Positions 22,174 through 33,051 of a DNA stretch of 64,000 nt are shown one piece after another (the stretch's first letter is position 1; the number at the start of each line of letters is the position of its first letter). The stretch lies in contig HG738140.1 in NCBI GenBank assembly GCA_000499405.2, forward strand, positions 13,047,560-13,111,559, read 5' to 3'. The stretch comes from Onchocerca volvulus. Its lineage: Eukaryota; Nematoda; Chromadorea; Rhabditida; Onchocercidae. The translations under genes were made by a program, and so were the position numbers. Under the pieces are notes generated by a model. The model saw only the letters and a program-made list of their open reading frames with translations. It was not told the DNA's origin and ran no database searches.

Positions 22174-24943
22174 ATGGTGGAAAATATGGGTAACAAGAAT
22201 GGAGCAGTACACCAGTTGGAGGATATATACATTATTTCGGCTGTACGTACACCGATAGGTGGTTATCGTAAGATGCTGAAGAGCTGTTCACCGGTGTATT
22301 TAGGAACTATTGCGACCAAAGAAGCAATCAGAAGAGCTGGTTTGATTTGTTGCTTTGAAATTAAGCAATATTCTTAGAAAGGCTTGAAAGAGATGTGAAC
22401 AGGAAATTTTAATCTCTAGGGGTTTTTTACAGTTTTTTTGCTTATGATTTCACATAATTTTCTGTTGGTGGCATGTAAATATACCGCTCTTTTTCTGAGT
22501 TTTAGAATTCTGTCTGAAATTTAAAAATCTTATTAACAGAATTGTTTGCATACTTTTTCAACCAAGAATTGCTTATTTTTTCGATATCTGAGAAAGATAT
22601 AATTGTAAGGAAATGATATCTGTATTATGAAAACTTATAGTTTTAAGCTTGAATGATGATTCCCCTTATCTCTATTTCCAAGAAGTTTGTTTGTTTTTCA
22701 GTTAGGTCGATCATATATATGATCTTCAGGGATTTCTCCTAATGATATCGATGAAACGATGGTCGGTTGTGTGCTTACTTCATGCCACGGGCAAAATATC
22801 GCTCGACAAATTTCAATTAATGCTGGTAGATGTTATAAAAATACTTACTGAAATTTCTGAAAAATTCAGATTAATTCAATTTAACACTCTTAACTTTCTT
22901 TTCATATTTAATCAAATCTAGGTATTCCGGTGACGTCGCCAAGCGTAACTATCAACAAAGTATGTTCATCGAGCATGAAGGCAATTATCATGGCTATTCA
23001 AGCGGTACATTTAGGCGATCGTGATGTTGTCCTGGCTGCAGGTACTGAAAGTATGAGTAATGCTTACTATGGGGTACCTCGCGGTGACAACAACAATATG
23101 AATAGTCCCTTTGTAGTAAGATTTTAAAATTTAAATCTACAATGTCTATTTGCTCATTTTTCAAAATAATGTCAGTTTTTGAGCTTTCTGCTTATATCTG
23201 TACAAAACTTCTAATTTCCATTCTTAAGTATTGATAATTTTCAGGATAGCATGTTTGAGGATGGTTTAAATGATGCCTTCACAAAATTAAAAATGGGTGT
23301 TTGCGCCGAAAAAACTTGCTCTGAATATTCAATAAGCCGTAAAGAACAGGATGAGTATGCGTTGGAAAGCTATAGGCGAGCTCACGATGCTTGGAAGGTA
23401 ATATTTATTGCGTGATATTTCGTGGTGTTGGCGCTTGGACTTCTCGGTGCATCACATTTAAGCTTACAGGATTTCAAAAAGTCTGTTTAAAGGAAGGCTT
23501 ATTTACTGAAGAAGTTATACCAGTGAAGTGTTTTGATTCAAATGAATTATTTCAAGATGAAGAATATAAAAAACTGGATCCTTTGAAGGTAAATATTTGA
23601 TATTCTTTCAATTTGACATTTTATTGTTTTTTTCTACCTTTCCAAGAAAAAAGTGTAATGATTGAATTCTGTCAGTTTAACAATGATTCCTTTTTTTCTT
23701 CATTGGGATTTTTAATGCTCTTTGATATCTTATTGTTTATCATTCTTTGCCAATTGGCTAGCTTGAAGATGATAAAAAATTGCGATTTCAGAAATTTTTA
23801 ACAAGTTTTTTTTTTTTGTTTATCAAATTTGATGATTTCTAGGTACCCATTCTGAAACCTGCTTTCATACCAGATACAGGAACTATAACTGCAGCAAATG
23901 CTAGTTCTATTAGTGATGGAGCAGCTGCACTACTGATTGCAAGTGGTAGTTTTATAAATCGTCAAGGTTGTCAGCCAATAGCGCAAGTATTGGGTTATGC
24001 AGAAGCTGCACTTGAACCTGTGGAATTCAGTCGTGCACCGTCTGTTGCTGTAAAAAAAGTCAGCTTAAAATATTATTGACAATTTTTTTATTTTTAATAT
24101 TCTTCAATTTTTCATATACATTTATTTAATCAGGAAAAAGCGAATAAAATTTTTCTTCAAAATTGATTTTTAAAGTTACTTTCGAAAATTGGCCTGTCAA
24201 TAGAAGAAATTTCATTATGGGAAGTAAATGAAGCATTTGCTGCGACAGCCATTGTTTTTTTGCGTGATATGGGTTTGGATAGTAGCCGTGTTAATGTTCG
24301 TGGTGGAGCTGTTGCACTCGGCCATCCAATTGGGTTCGTTATTACTTTGAAAAATTTTTTGATTTCTTTTAAAATTTCCATTTTACGGATTCAGGTATCT
24401 AACCAAGAGTGAATTGAAATAAGTGTTAAAAGGTGGCATCACGATCTCTTTTTTTATAGAAATTATTTGTCCTTTCCAGTTTAAAGTAACTCAATTAATA
24501 AGAGACGTGCGTAATAAATATCCTAGCAGTTCTCTTGTTTTGAATATTTTCCGTAATTAGAACATTAGTTTAATGGCTATAGATCTGAAATTTTCTTTTT
24601 TTTGCAACCCCAATTATCGAATGATAGTTATGCATTGCATTTAAATTGTCAAGTGAATTCGAATACCGCAACTAGAATCATATAATTTCTTGCAATTTCT
24701 AATTTTTTATCTTTAAACATTTCCGATATTTTTACATCTGCTGTTTTCTCTAATGTGTTTCTTTATATATTCCAGTTTCGATTCATCCCACGAGTTTCAT
24801 TCTGACTAAATTTTTTTTGCAGAGCATCTGGAGCACGAATAGTTGTAACGCTGCTCCATGCTCTTCAAGTCAATCAGATTGGTATCGCTACGATATGTAA
24901 TGGTGGAGGCGAGTCGACCGCTATAGCAGTAAAACGGTTGTAA
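22174..24943 (+). CDS. Acetyl-CoA C-acetyltransferase (thiolase II), 399 aa
   Basis: Exons: 22174-22339, 22730-22825, 22922-23115, 23245-23397, 23493-23588, 23843-24058, 24176-24333, 24823-24943. The enzyme condenses two acetyl-CoA to acetoacetyl-CoA, or the reverse, in ketone, isoprenoid or branched-chain metabolism. Thiolase signatures are all present: SAVRTPIGG near the N-terminus, acyl-accepting Cys102 in [14 protein letters not shown] at 325-328, His357 in [11 protein letters not shown] and proton-donor Cys385 in CNGGGE. Length is normal for the ACAT family (about 395 aa). The N-terminus has no clear mitochondrial presequence, so a cytosolic ACAT2-like role is likelier, though a targeting exon upstream is not excluded. 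The last three residues (KRL) only loosely resemble a peroxisomal signal. The acceptors of exons 5 and 7 are unusual (ttaaag). Exons sum to 1200 bases in frame. Confidence 0.93.
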
Positions 24944-24947
24944 TACC

Positions 24948-24953
24948 AATAAA
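24948..24953 (+). promoter_or_regulatory. Poly(A) signal, thiolase
   Basis: AATAAA begins four bases after the thiolase stop codon, implying an extremely short 3' UTR. Confidence 0.6.
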
Positions 24954-25228
24954 AAATTTAAAATTTGGTCATATCTGCTTTGAAGTGTACTTATTTTTTA
25001 CCGTGAAATGTGGTCTTTACTGTAATTTGGTATTTGGATGTTCCACAATTTACTGAAATGGAAAACATTTGAATATTCCAAGAGTTGCTCTTTTTTAACA
25101 GTCGATATTTCTATTCGCCTTATACATTATTATGCATATTTTTTATTACACTTCTATGAGAAATGCAGTAAAAAATTTGCATCTGGTCAATATATTTTTT
25201 TTCTCGAATTTATAATTTAGACACTCAG

Positions 25229-25469
25229 GCGTTGTTAAGTTTCAAATTATGTTACTATTATTTGAATGAAATAAAGTAATTTTTAGTGTCTTTATATCAG
25301 ATATAATGAAAATGGAATCTTCGAAAAAATGGAAAAGATGGCATTGTTAAATTTAGAGTCATGTGTTTGTGTAGTATTATTTTTCAATGCTATTTAAATG
25401 AAATAAAGTAGATTATGATGTTTTTGTATCAAATATGATTAAAATGGAATCTTTGAAAAATGGAAGATG
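25229..25469. repeat. Diverged tandem repeat, two copies of 112-129 bp
   Basis: Copy 1 (25229-25340) and copy 2 (25341-25469) both start GC[G/A]TTGTTAA. Both contain TGAAATAAAGTA and end AAAATGGAATCTT...GAAAAATGGAA...GATG. Each carries an AATAAA, so the thiolase could have alternative downstream poly(A) sites here. Confidence 0.8.
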
Positions 25470-27310
25470 TCAAATTTTAATCTAAACTGCTGGACGTGCG
25501 AGCCCAATGTTGCTAAAAGCAATTAAGCGGAATCTGGCCTTATTTTATGAATCCGATGATAGATTCAAATAATTTGTTAATTTAATTATGTAATGAAATC
25601 GCAATGGGTCGTATGATCTGACGTTCAGGATGCGATCTCTGGATAATGGAGTGAAACTTTTCTTAATCTTATTGCAATTTGAACCATTAAACATTTGGAA
25701 GCTACTGTGTTTTTGAAGAAATATAATATGCATTTGACAATTTGGGGAGAACTGACGACGAAATATCTGAAGAGAAAAAGTGATGTGAATGCGTTGTAAA
25801 TAATGAGCCAGATGGTAAAACTAAAATTTGTTTTGGCAATTTTGAAAGGCCAAATAGGCCAATGAGCTATTAATAAGAAATGTATGTTGTGGGAGGCATT
25901 GAAATGCATTTAATGTATGTTAGGAATAATTGGGAAGTGGTGGTATGAAAGGCTTGGCTCTTTTTTTTTGCGTACGATTTTTTTTTTTTTTTTTCGGCTG
26001 TCTGAAATTCACTTTTCACTTATTGATTTCAGTACTTACATATTTATTTTTTGCTCCTCGGAAGGATATTATTTTTTATAACAAAAGAAGAAACAAAATA
26101 TTACTTTGTAAAATTTCGCAGTCTTTTCCTTAAAAAAGAAAAAAAAAACGAAACATTTTGGCCGTAGTACCATCATCAATCAATGCAGCAGAAATTTTTT
26201 ATTTTTTTGAAGAATAACGGATGGATGCCTATTTAAGTCTACATCGATTCAGTTGTTGCATTCTATCTATTAATCTTATAATAATTCTTTGAAATTTCAA
26301 CAATTTTTTCCAGAATAAAGTTTCAGGATATTAATATTTTTTTTAATCATCTTTCATTTCTTGATTCCACTTGTCCTCTTTTTCAAAAAACAATATTTTA
26401 TAAATACAGAAATTCAGCAGTTTGATATATGATGGGCTAAATATTTCAGACTTGTTTAAAGCTGATCGAAGAATAATATCCATAATAATAATATTCAACA
26501 TAGTATTTAAATAATTCATATCATTTCTCTTATCACATTTCCTGATTGGTTTAACCGATTTAATTAATCATTTTATATAAAGGATTAGTGATAGATTAAA
26601 TGTTCAGCATGATAAGATTCACATTGCTATATGTCATCAAATTTTGTTTAATTAAATTGTTAATCTAATTCGATGGTTAAGAAGCATGATTGTTTCCTCA
26701 ACTTTTTTCCGCCATTTTTATGCATATTCTATTTTGGCTCAATATCAATTAAACGTTATTACACAAGGTAAAAAAAGTGAATGAATTAAATTTTATTAAA
26801 ATTACAAAATTTCATTTTACAAAATTAAAAAACCACACTCAAAAATAGAACTTAATGTTCATTTTAATGATAAAACTTTTGAACTTTTACCTTTTTGTAT
26901 CGAAAGCGAATAAGCCAATTTTTATTTTTTTTTCCTTTTTTCTTTTTTTTTTTTCTAATTTGAAATAGCAAAAATATTTTCCAGTATATCTTAATCGATA
27001 ATAAAATTAAATGATATCTTGCAAGATGTCGAAGAGAAAAAGAAAAAATGGGTCCTATGTTATCCATAATATTTTGGCAAATTTTTTGTTTCAGCAAATA
27101 TTAGTATTTTTTGTATTCCTCTTCCATGTAATATAAAGAATTAAAATTTAATTACTTCGGAATCAATAGCGCAGTTTTCAAGTTCAATTAATGAATGAAT
27201 AGTTCAAGCATGAATTTTTGAGTTATCAGTAAAAGATTTGCGGAAATCAGATCATTCAAAAGACATTTGATTTGGTTTTACTAAACAATCGATTTATATA
27301 CAGATTCATC

Positions 27311-27316
27311 TTGCAG
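27311..27316 (+). promoter_or_regulatory. Putative spliced-leader acceptor, arrestin-domain gene
   Basis: The sequence ttgcag ends 7 bases before the ATG at 27324, with no upstream exon required. This fits trans-splicing of a leader RNA. Inferred only from position and consensus. Confidence 0.45.
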
Positions 27317-27323
27317 CAACAAT

Positions 27324-30300
27324 ATGAATTATATCACATCATTCGATATACGACTTAGTAAAGATGTTTATTATAGTGGTGAAAACTTATCAGGCGATAT
27401 CATTCTTGAAAATTCACAAAATATTCTTATCAAAGGTTTGAATCACTGCTAACTTAAAATAGAAAATTCAATGATAGCTATGCTAGTAATAGAGAACAAT
27501 TTTTGTCGAAATCAAAATTTTAAGCGAATCATCTGATTTAGCTTTAAATTTTGATTCATCTTTTTTTCACATCTTTTTTTTTCATTTAAATCTTCATCAA
27601 CGTTTCATTTTTTTTTTTACATTTTATCTTTATTTAATTGGAAATTTAAATTACTCTGCTAAATTACTCAAAGAAAATAGTTTACATAAAAATTTCCACT
27701 GATAAAGCAATTTCTAACTTTTATTTCACTGTAATCTTCAGATATTCATGTCATTCTTCGCGGTAAAGCTCGTACTCATATTAAATTAAACAAAACAGGT
27801 GAAAAACGTACCATTCACGATGAACAATACATATTGAACGAAAGATTGGTGGTGTGGGATGAAAGCAAGCATTTTTTTTTTTAAATATTTAAAAATTCAA
27901 GGAATAAATTTTATAAAAAAATTAAAAAGTGTTGAAATAGAAAATGATGATAATAAAAAATATGCATATAAATAATCATTTATGATATGAAAACATTAAT
28001 CATTGCAAGTTTAACTGATTTGAACAATTAAATGATTGGAAATAGTGCAATCTTTCGTTGAATTTTAATACTCCATCATATTCGTCAACTAGTTTTTGTC
28101 ATGTCATAAATTGTACTAAATTAAATTAACAAATAATTTTTGCATTTTTGAAATTTACATTTCACGGTTGGAATCGTTAAATTTTTGTTTTAATCAGTTC
28201 ATTTTCTAAAATTCAAAATACAAAATTCTGAATTTAATAATTTTTAATTAAGAATTTAAAATCTTAGAAGCTATTGCTATATGATAAATGGGAAGAAGAT
28301 CTTGCAGAAAAATGTGATAAAGAAGATGGTGAACCGATATTAATTCGTGGTTTGCATCATTTTCCATTTCAATTTGAATTACCGCAAAGTTCAATGCCAT
28401 GCTCATTGGAGACGAAACTTGGAACGATACGTTATTATGTTAAGGTATAATATCTGATACTGATAAGAAGGATTACTGATAACAAATAATATTAAAGATC
28501 CAAATGGGTATTTTGCTCAGTTCAATTGTTTATATGCAAATTTCGACATATTAGTATAACTCAGTATAACTTCCAGGTAATCATAAATATTCCACATGGT
28601 ACCATGCCACAAGGTATCAAATATTTCACAATTATTGGGCCATCCACAGATTGTATGGCTGAAAAATATTGCGTTCGTTTCAATAATTTCGTTTCTTTTT
28701 TTTTAAATTGGAAATTAAAACTTTAAATTAAATTTAAATTTAAACTTACTCTTATTCCTTGTAGTGCGCATTGCTTGGACAAAATAAAAAAGTAACATGG
28801 CATGGATGCTGCAGACGTGGTGCCTTGGCATTACGGTAAGATGAATATTTCCAAAATACGGAACTTAATAATTAGTTACTAACTATTATTGAATAACGAA
28901 TAATTGACAATTAATTATCGAATTATTGAGTAAAAGAAAGCAATCAAATTAATCATTTTTAGGAATGTTTTAAACTTATTTTTTCATCGAAACTTTTCCA
29001 ATTTTTCATTTTTGAGCGATATTTGCGCGAAACTAATAGATCGTTTTAAGTTAGTGTCAAAATAATTAGTACAAAGCATAATTATTCCAAGTTTCTCACC
29101 GTTTTTATCGTTTCTTCCATCAAAATTTTTGGCTCATATAAATTTTCACTTTTGCAGAATCATTATGGACCGTACGGCATATTTATGCGGCGAAAATGTA
29201 CGAATTTTAGCGCATGTTGAAAATCGGCAAAATGGATTAGTCTGGATTGCAATGCGTTTAATTCAGGTTTCTTTAGTTATATAAATCATAATTTTACGTG
29301 AAATTTAATAATTTTAAAGAGTTTAAGTTTCATGGAGCATTACTTTCAACAACAAAAAAAAGTTTGTTTAAGTTGAAAGTTTGATTTAAATCATTACAAG
29401 ATGTCAGAATGGTATATCATTCTAAAACTTGCGGCTATTTTTTCATAGCTTCAAAATAAAAACTCGCAAATAATGCCAACTTGTTATAAGAATTTTGAAT
29501 TTGTGAAATGATAAAAGAGAAGATTGGCTAGTGATTACTTATTGATTATTTTATTTGAGTAATAAATAATGTTATCTAATTTCAAATCTAAATTTTAGTA
29601 AATTAAAATATTCATTTCAGCATGTGGAATATTTTGTGCAAAAGAATGCTGGCGAAAATAAACACATTGATTGTATAGTTTCAGAATACAAGTGAGCTTT
29701 TGAGTGATAGTTTCAATTCAACAAAATATCGCAATATTTTTAATTTTTCGCAATATATCATAGCGATATTAACTTTCATAATGAGATTACTTAATGCTAT
29801 TTTTTTCGCAATATTGAAGAATAGCAATATTGATTGAAAATATCAATGCAATATCATCTTTAAATATCATTAGGACATTACCCGTTCAACCATATAAGCA
29901 AGGCAAATTTGACACAGCCCAACTGCAATCATTTGTCATACCTGTCGTACCTCCAACATTGATCGGTGTTTGTCGATTGCTACAAATCTTTTACATATTT
30001 CAAGTAACAATTTATACATCTTAATTTAATAATTACTTTTTCACATATTCAATTTTGATTTCTTGATCATTTTTTCAAAGACATGAACATATTTTAAAAT
30101 AGTATTTAGTAATTTTGAAATTATTTCGAAAAAAATGCCGGATAAATTCAGCGGCAGAAAACTTGACATGGCCATGATAGCTCAGTCGGGAGAGCGTTAG
30201 ACTGAAGATCTAAAGGTCGCCGGTTCGATCCCGGCTCGTGGCAACTTTTTCTTTTCTCTCTTCAAATTTCGATCAATCATTAATAATGATCGGTCTCTTT

Positions 30301-32137
30301 TAATTAGGAAATAAAGAAAAGGTTTTTTATTAGAAAATGTTTAGTAATCCGGATTTAATATACAGTTATAATAATCGATAAATAAATCGAAAATCGGAGA
30401 TTCACTGATTTCAATGCTGTCACTAAACTCTGAAATGACAAATTGAAATTTAAATTTAGGCTTGCGTAGAAGATGAAAAAGGCAGTCAAGCACTAATGAT
30501 GGAATTTCCACTTACAATTGCTACATTACCATTTGTGAAAGCAACAATGCCAACACCTGTGCTTGATTACGGTATGCAATTTTTTCTCCAATATAACAAT
30601 TAGAACGATGCAAATGAATTAATTAAAAAATTATTTACTGGAAATTAAAAATTATGATAATATTAAAATGTCAAATTACAAAATCAAAAAATTTTTTATA
30701 AATTTAGTGACGATCCATTTCATCTTCCTCCAATTTCTCAAAAAATGAAATTCATCAATGAATATATGACTCATTTAGAACTTAATCGCACTCAAATTTC
30801 ATTTCCAGTAAAATGTCTTAAACGATTAATTATATGATTAATTTTCAATAATTAATAATTTTGTTAAAGAAACTAAAATTCATAAATAATTTAATTTATA
30901 ATAACAACAAATCCTTATAATTTTTTCCATGATTTTTAAAAAATTTTCTTATTAAGAAATTAAAAAAGAGAAAAAAAATTGCAAATATGATCTACTTGCT
31001 CTCCTCCTCAATAGTTATTAAATAATTTTGTCAAGAATTGAAAGTATATAATCGATTTAATGCATAGTTATGATTGTTCGGTCGGTTGACTTGATGATTT
31101 AAAAATCATAGTAAGTTCAATCTCGGTTTATGGTATTTTCCAGAAATTTTAGGCCATTTTTTGGATCACAAAATATTAATTTGACTTAAAAACTTCATGC
31201 CTTTATCGATATCAGCAATTTTCAGAAAAATTTGATTCAAAGTGCTGAAAATGTAAGCTAATAATGAAATGCAAATTTGTAGGTCAATTAATTTGATCCT
31301 GTCTAATAAGTTGCAAAATTGGTGCAATCAAATTATAATTCTATGATTTAATTATTTGCAAAGTATTTCTTAGTAAGGAATTCTGATATTCTTAATAATA
31401 GAAATAAAAGATTTTGTTTAAAAAAAAAAAAAACATTTTAATCGTTCAGATACATGTTGCACACATGTTGAAGGTGGTCGTTATATTTCGCCTGAATTTC
31501 AAATTGGTCATATGCATGATAATAAGGAATTGGGTTTGATTTGCAATTATTTTGAAAACTTTTTAAATTCATTTTGTTTTTGTCATCATTGTAACTCATT
31601 TAAATTAGGCAATTATCAACTCGAAATTTTACTTCCAAGTACCAATAGATATTAGAAATTGAAAATTTATATTGCGAACTTTAAAATCTCTCGAAGAATC
31701 AGTGGATGACCATGACGTTCTTTATCGTCCGCTTTATGTTTGCATTGCTCAAAAGCAACCTGATCCGAATAGCCACGACATCGATACACAACATCTTGGC
31801 AATCAAGTAAGCCTTTAATTCAACAAAATAGGTTTAATAATTTGATCCAGAAAAAAAATCTAGCCTAAGTTCGATGTGTTTCTTAAAGACAATAATAGTG
31901 CTAGAAACAATTTCTCGATCGATATTTCACAAATCGATGACAATTTTCTGTTATATTAAGGTAAAGAAATCCGTATCAATGATTAGTGGAAATATTTCAC
32001 GGTTGACAATTTCGGAAATCGATGAATATTTGGAGAAAGAACAGATATTTGATGATGATGATAATTTTTTGTTCGATAAAGATGATCATCAGAAACCCCT
32101 GCTACCAACTGACCACTCTTCCTCATGTTCTTACTAA
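27324..32137 (+). CDS. Arrestin-domain-containing protein (ARRDC/arrd), 12 exons, 452 aa
   Basis: Exons: 27324-27435, 27742-27851, 28268-28444, 28577-28672, 28765-28835, 29158-29266, 29621-29691, 29874-30003, 30460-30571, 31450-31533, 31697-31806, 31961-32137. This is an alpha-arrestin-like adaptor; family members link membrane cargo to ubiquitin ligases and sorting. Arrestin_N is about residues 1-165 (VYYSGENLSGDIIL, IHVILRGKART, HHFPFQFELPQSSMPC, LGTIRYYVK). Arrestin_C is about 185-345 (DRTAYLCGENV, MRLIQ, FVIPVVPPT, MMEFPLTIATLPF). GGRYISPEFQIG and VLYRPLYVCI are typical of nematode members. No PPxY motif is visible; the C-terminal about 60 residues are acidic. The end of exon 2 is uncertain: donors at 27848 or 27851 both keep frame. 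The ATG is 7 bases after ttgcag, a likely spliced-leader site. A tRNA lies in the eighth intron. Confidence 0.88.
30171..30243 (+). tRNA. tRNA-Phe (GAA)
   Basis: This is a complete 73-base cloverleaf. The acceptor arms are 30171-30177 and 30236-30242 (one T-G pair), the D arm GCTC/GAGC, the anticodon stem TTAGA/TCTAA with loop CTGAAGA (anticodon GAA at 30204-30206), and the T arm GCCGG/CCGGC with loop TTCGATC. No CCA is encoded. A T-run follows at about 30245, suitable as an RNA polymerase III terminator. It has no intron of its own and lies on the same strand as the arrestin-domain gene, inside the intron 30004-30459. Confidence 0.97.
31063..31136 (+). pseudogene. Possible decayed tRNA relic
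   Basis: This stretch keeps a tRNA-like order: a D-arm-like TTCGGTCGGTTGA, an anticodon-like stem-loop (TGAT TTAAAAA TCA) and a T-arm-like AGTTCAATCTCGG, ending TATGGTA. The acceptor stem no longer pairs, and many differences from a functional tRNA look like C-to-T or G-to-A changes. It lies in an intron of the arrestin-domain gene, 0.8 kb from the intact tRNA-Phe. Weakly supported. Confidence 0.3.
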
Positions 32138-33051
32138 TTTCTAATTAAAAAATTCTGTATTACTTGAAAAAATTTGATTTTCAAACTAGTTTCATAAATT
32201 AATGAAAAACAAACATGCACGATTCGTGTTAAAATATGTTTTAGAAATTAAATTTAGAAAAAGGAAACAATTTTTAGTACTAAACTAAAAAATTTGTATT
32301 AACATTTATTTCAAAAAATCACACTGTCGTAATGTTTACGACAATAAATTCATTTTTGTTTCGAAGCATTCAGAATTATTCGAAGTTTTTTTGATTATTT
32401 CAAAATTACACAAACAGCTTCTGATATCTGTCTAATGAAACTTTTTGATTTCGTGTAAAGCATACATATATATTTATTTACCTACACATTTATATATCAT
32501 GAATCTTACGTAAAATGCGCAATAGTTAAGCGTAAATATTATGCTTGCGTCAGCCAAGATGAATAATGCGTGAAATTGCGAAAATATAGTATATATATAT
32601 ATATATATATATCATATTAATGTTATTATTTATTTCAAAAATAAATTTTTATTTGTCTTTTTGGAGCATTTATAAACAACGAGAGAGCAAATACATGAGA
32701 TGATTAAGGATGTAAAATTTTGAGAACATTTTCGATTATTTATAAATTCTTCATTTTTTATTTCCTTCATCTTTTGATCATATAAAATGAGAAACAAAAA
32801 AGAAAAAAAAGTGTCTTATTTAAAATTATTGAATTTTAATTAATATAGACAATTCCGGTACATTTTCTAAATATTAAAGTTTATTTAATGATCATTCTAT
32901 TTTAAGAATAAAGTACACATTGTTTTTAATTATTTATCTTAAAAAAATATAAAAATATGTAAAATAATAGAAAAATTTTTTAAAGAAATGGATAAAGCAA
33001 ACAAAAAGAAAGAAAGAAATGATGCTGATATTGAATTTTATCGATAATAAA
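32138..33051. other. Convergent intergenic region
   Basis: This is the 3' end zone shared by the arrestin-domain gene (plus) and the ZP gene (minus). Candidate poly(A) signals are AATAAA at 32343-32348 for the plus gene, and TTTATT at 32880-32885 (AATAAA on minus) for the ZP gene. A (TA)n tract lies at about 32587-32612. No other gene was seen. Confidence 0.6.

Larger units (their letters stand above)
24954..27323. other. Intergenic region, thiolase to arrestin-domain gene
   Basis: No supported gene. A two-copy tandem repeat lies at 25229-25469. The stretch about 25490-25930 is less AT-rich and purine-rich on the plus strand, but no frame makes a convincing protein. The remainder is poly-T rich. 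Confidence 0.55.

Noticed and set aside
25625..25909. 94-aa minus-strand frame
   Set aside because: No homology that I recognise, no splice context, and Phe/Ile-rich composition typical of chance frames.
26864..27097. 77-aa minus-strand frame with a polylysine run
   Set aside because: It is driven by a poly-T tract.
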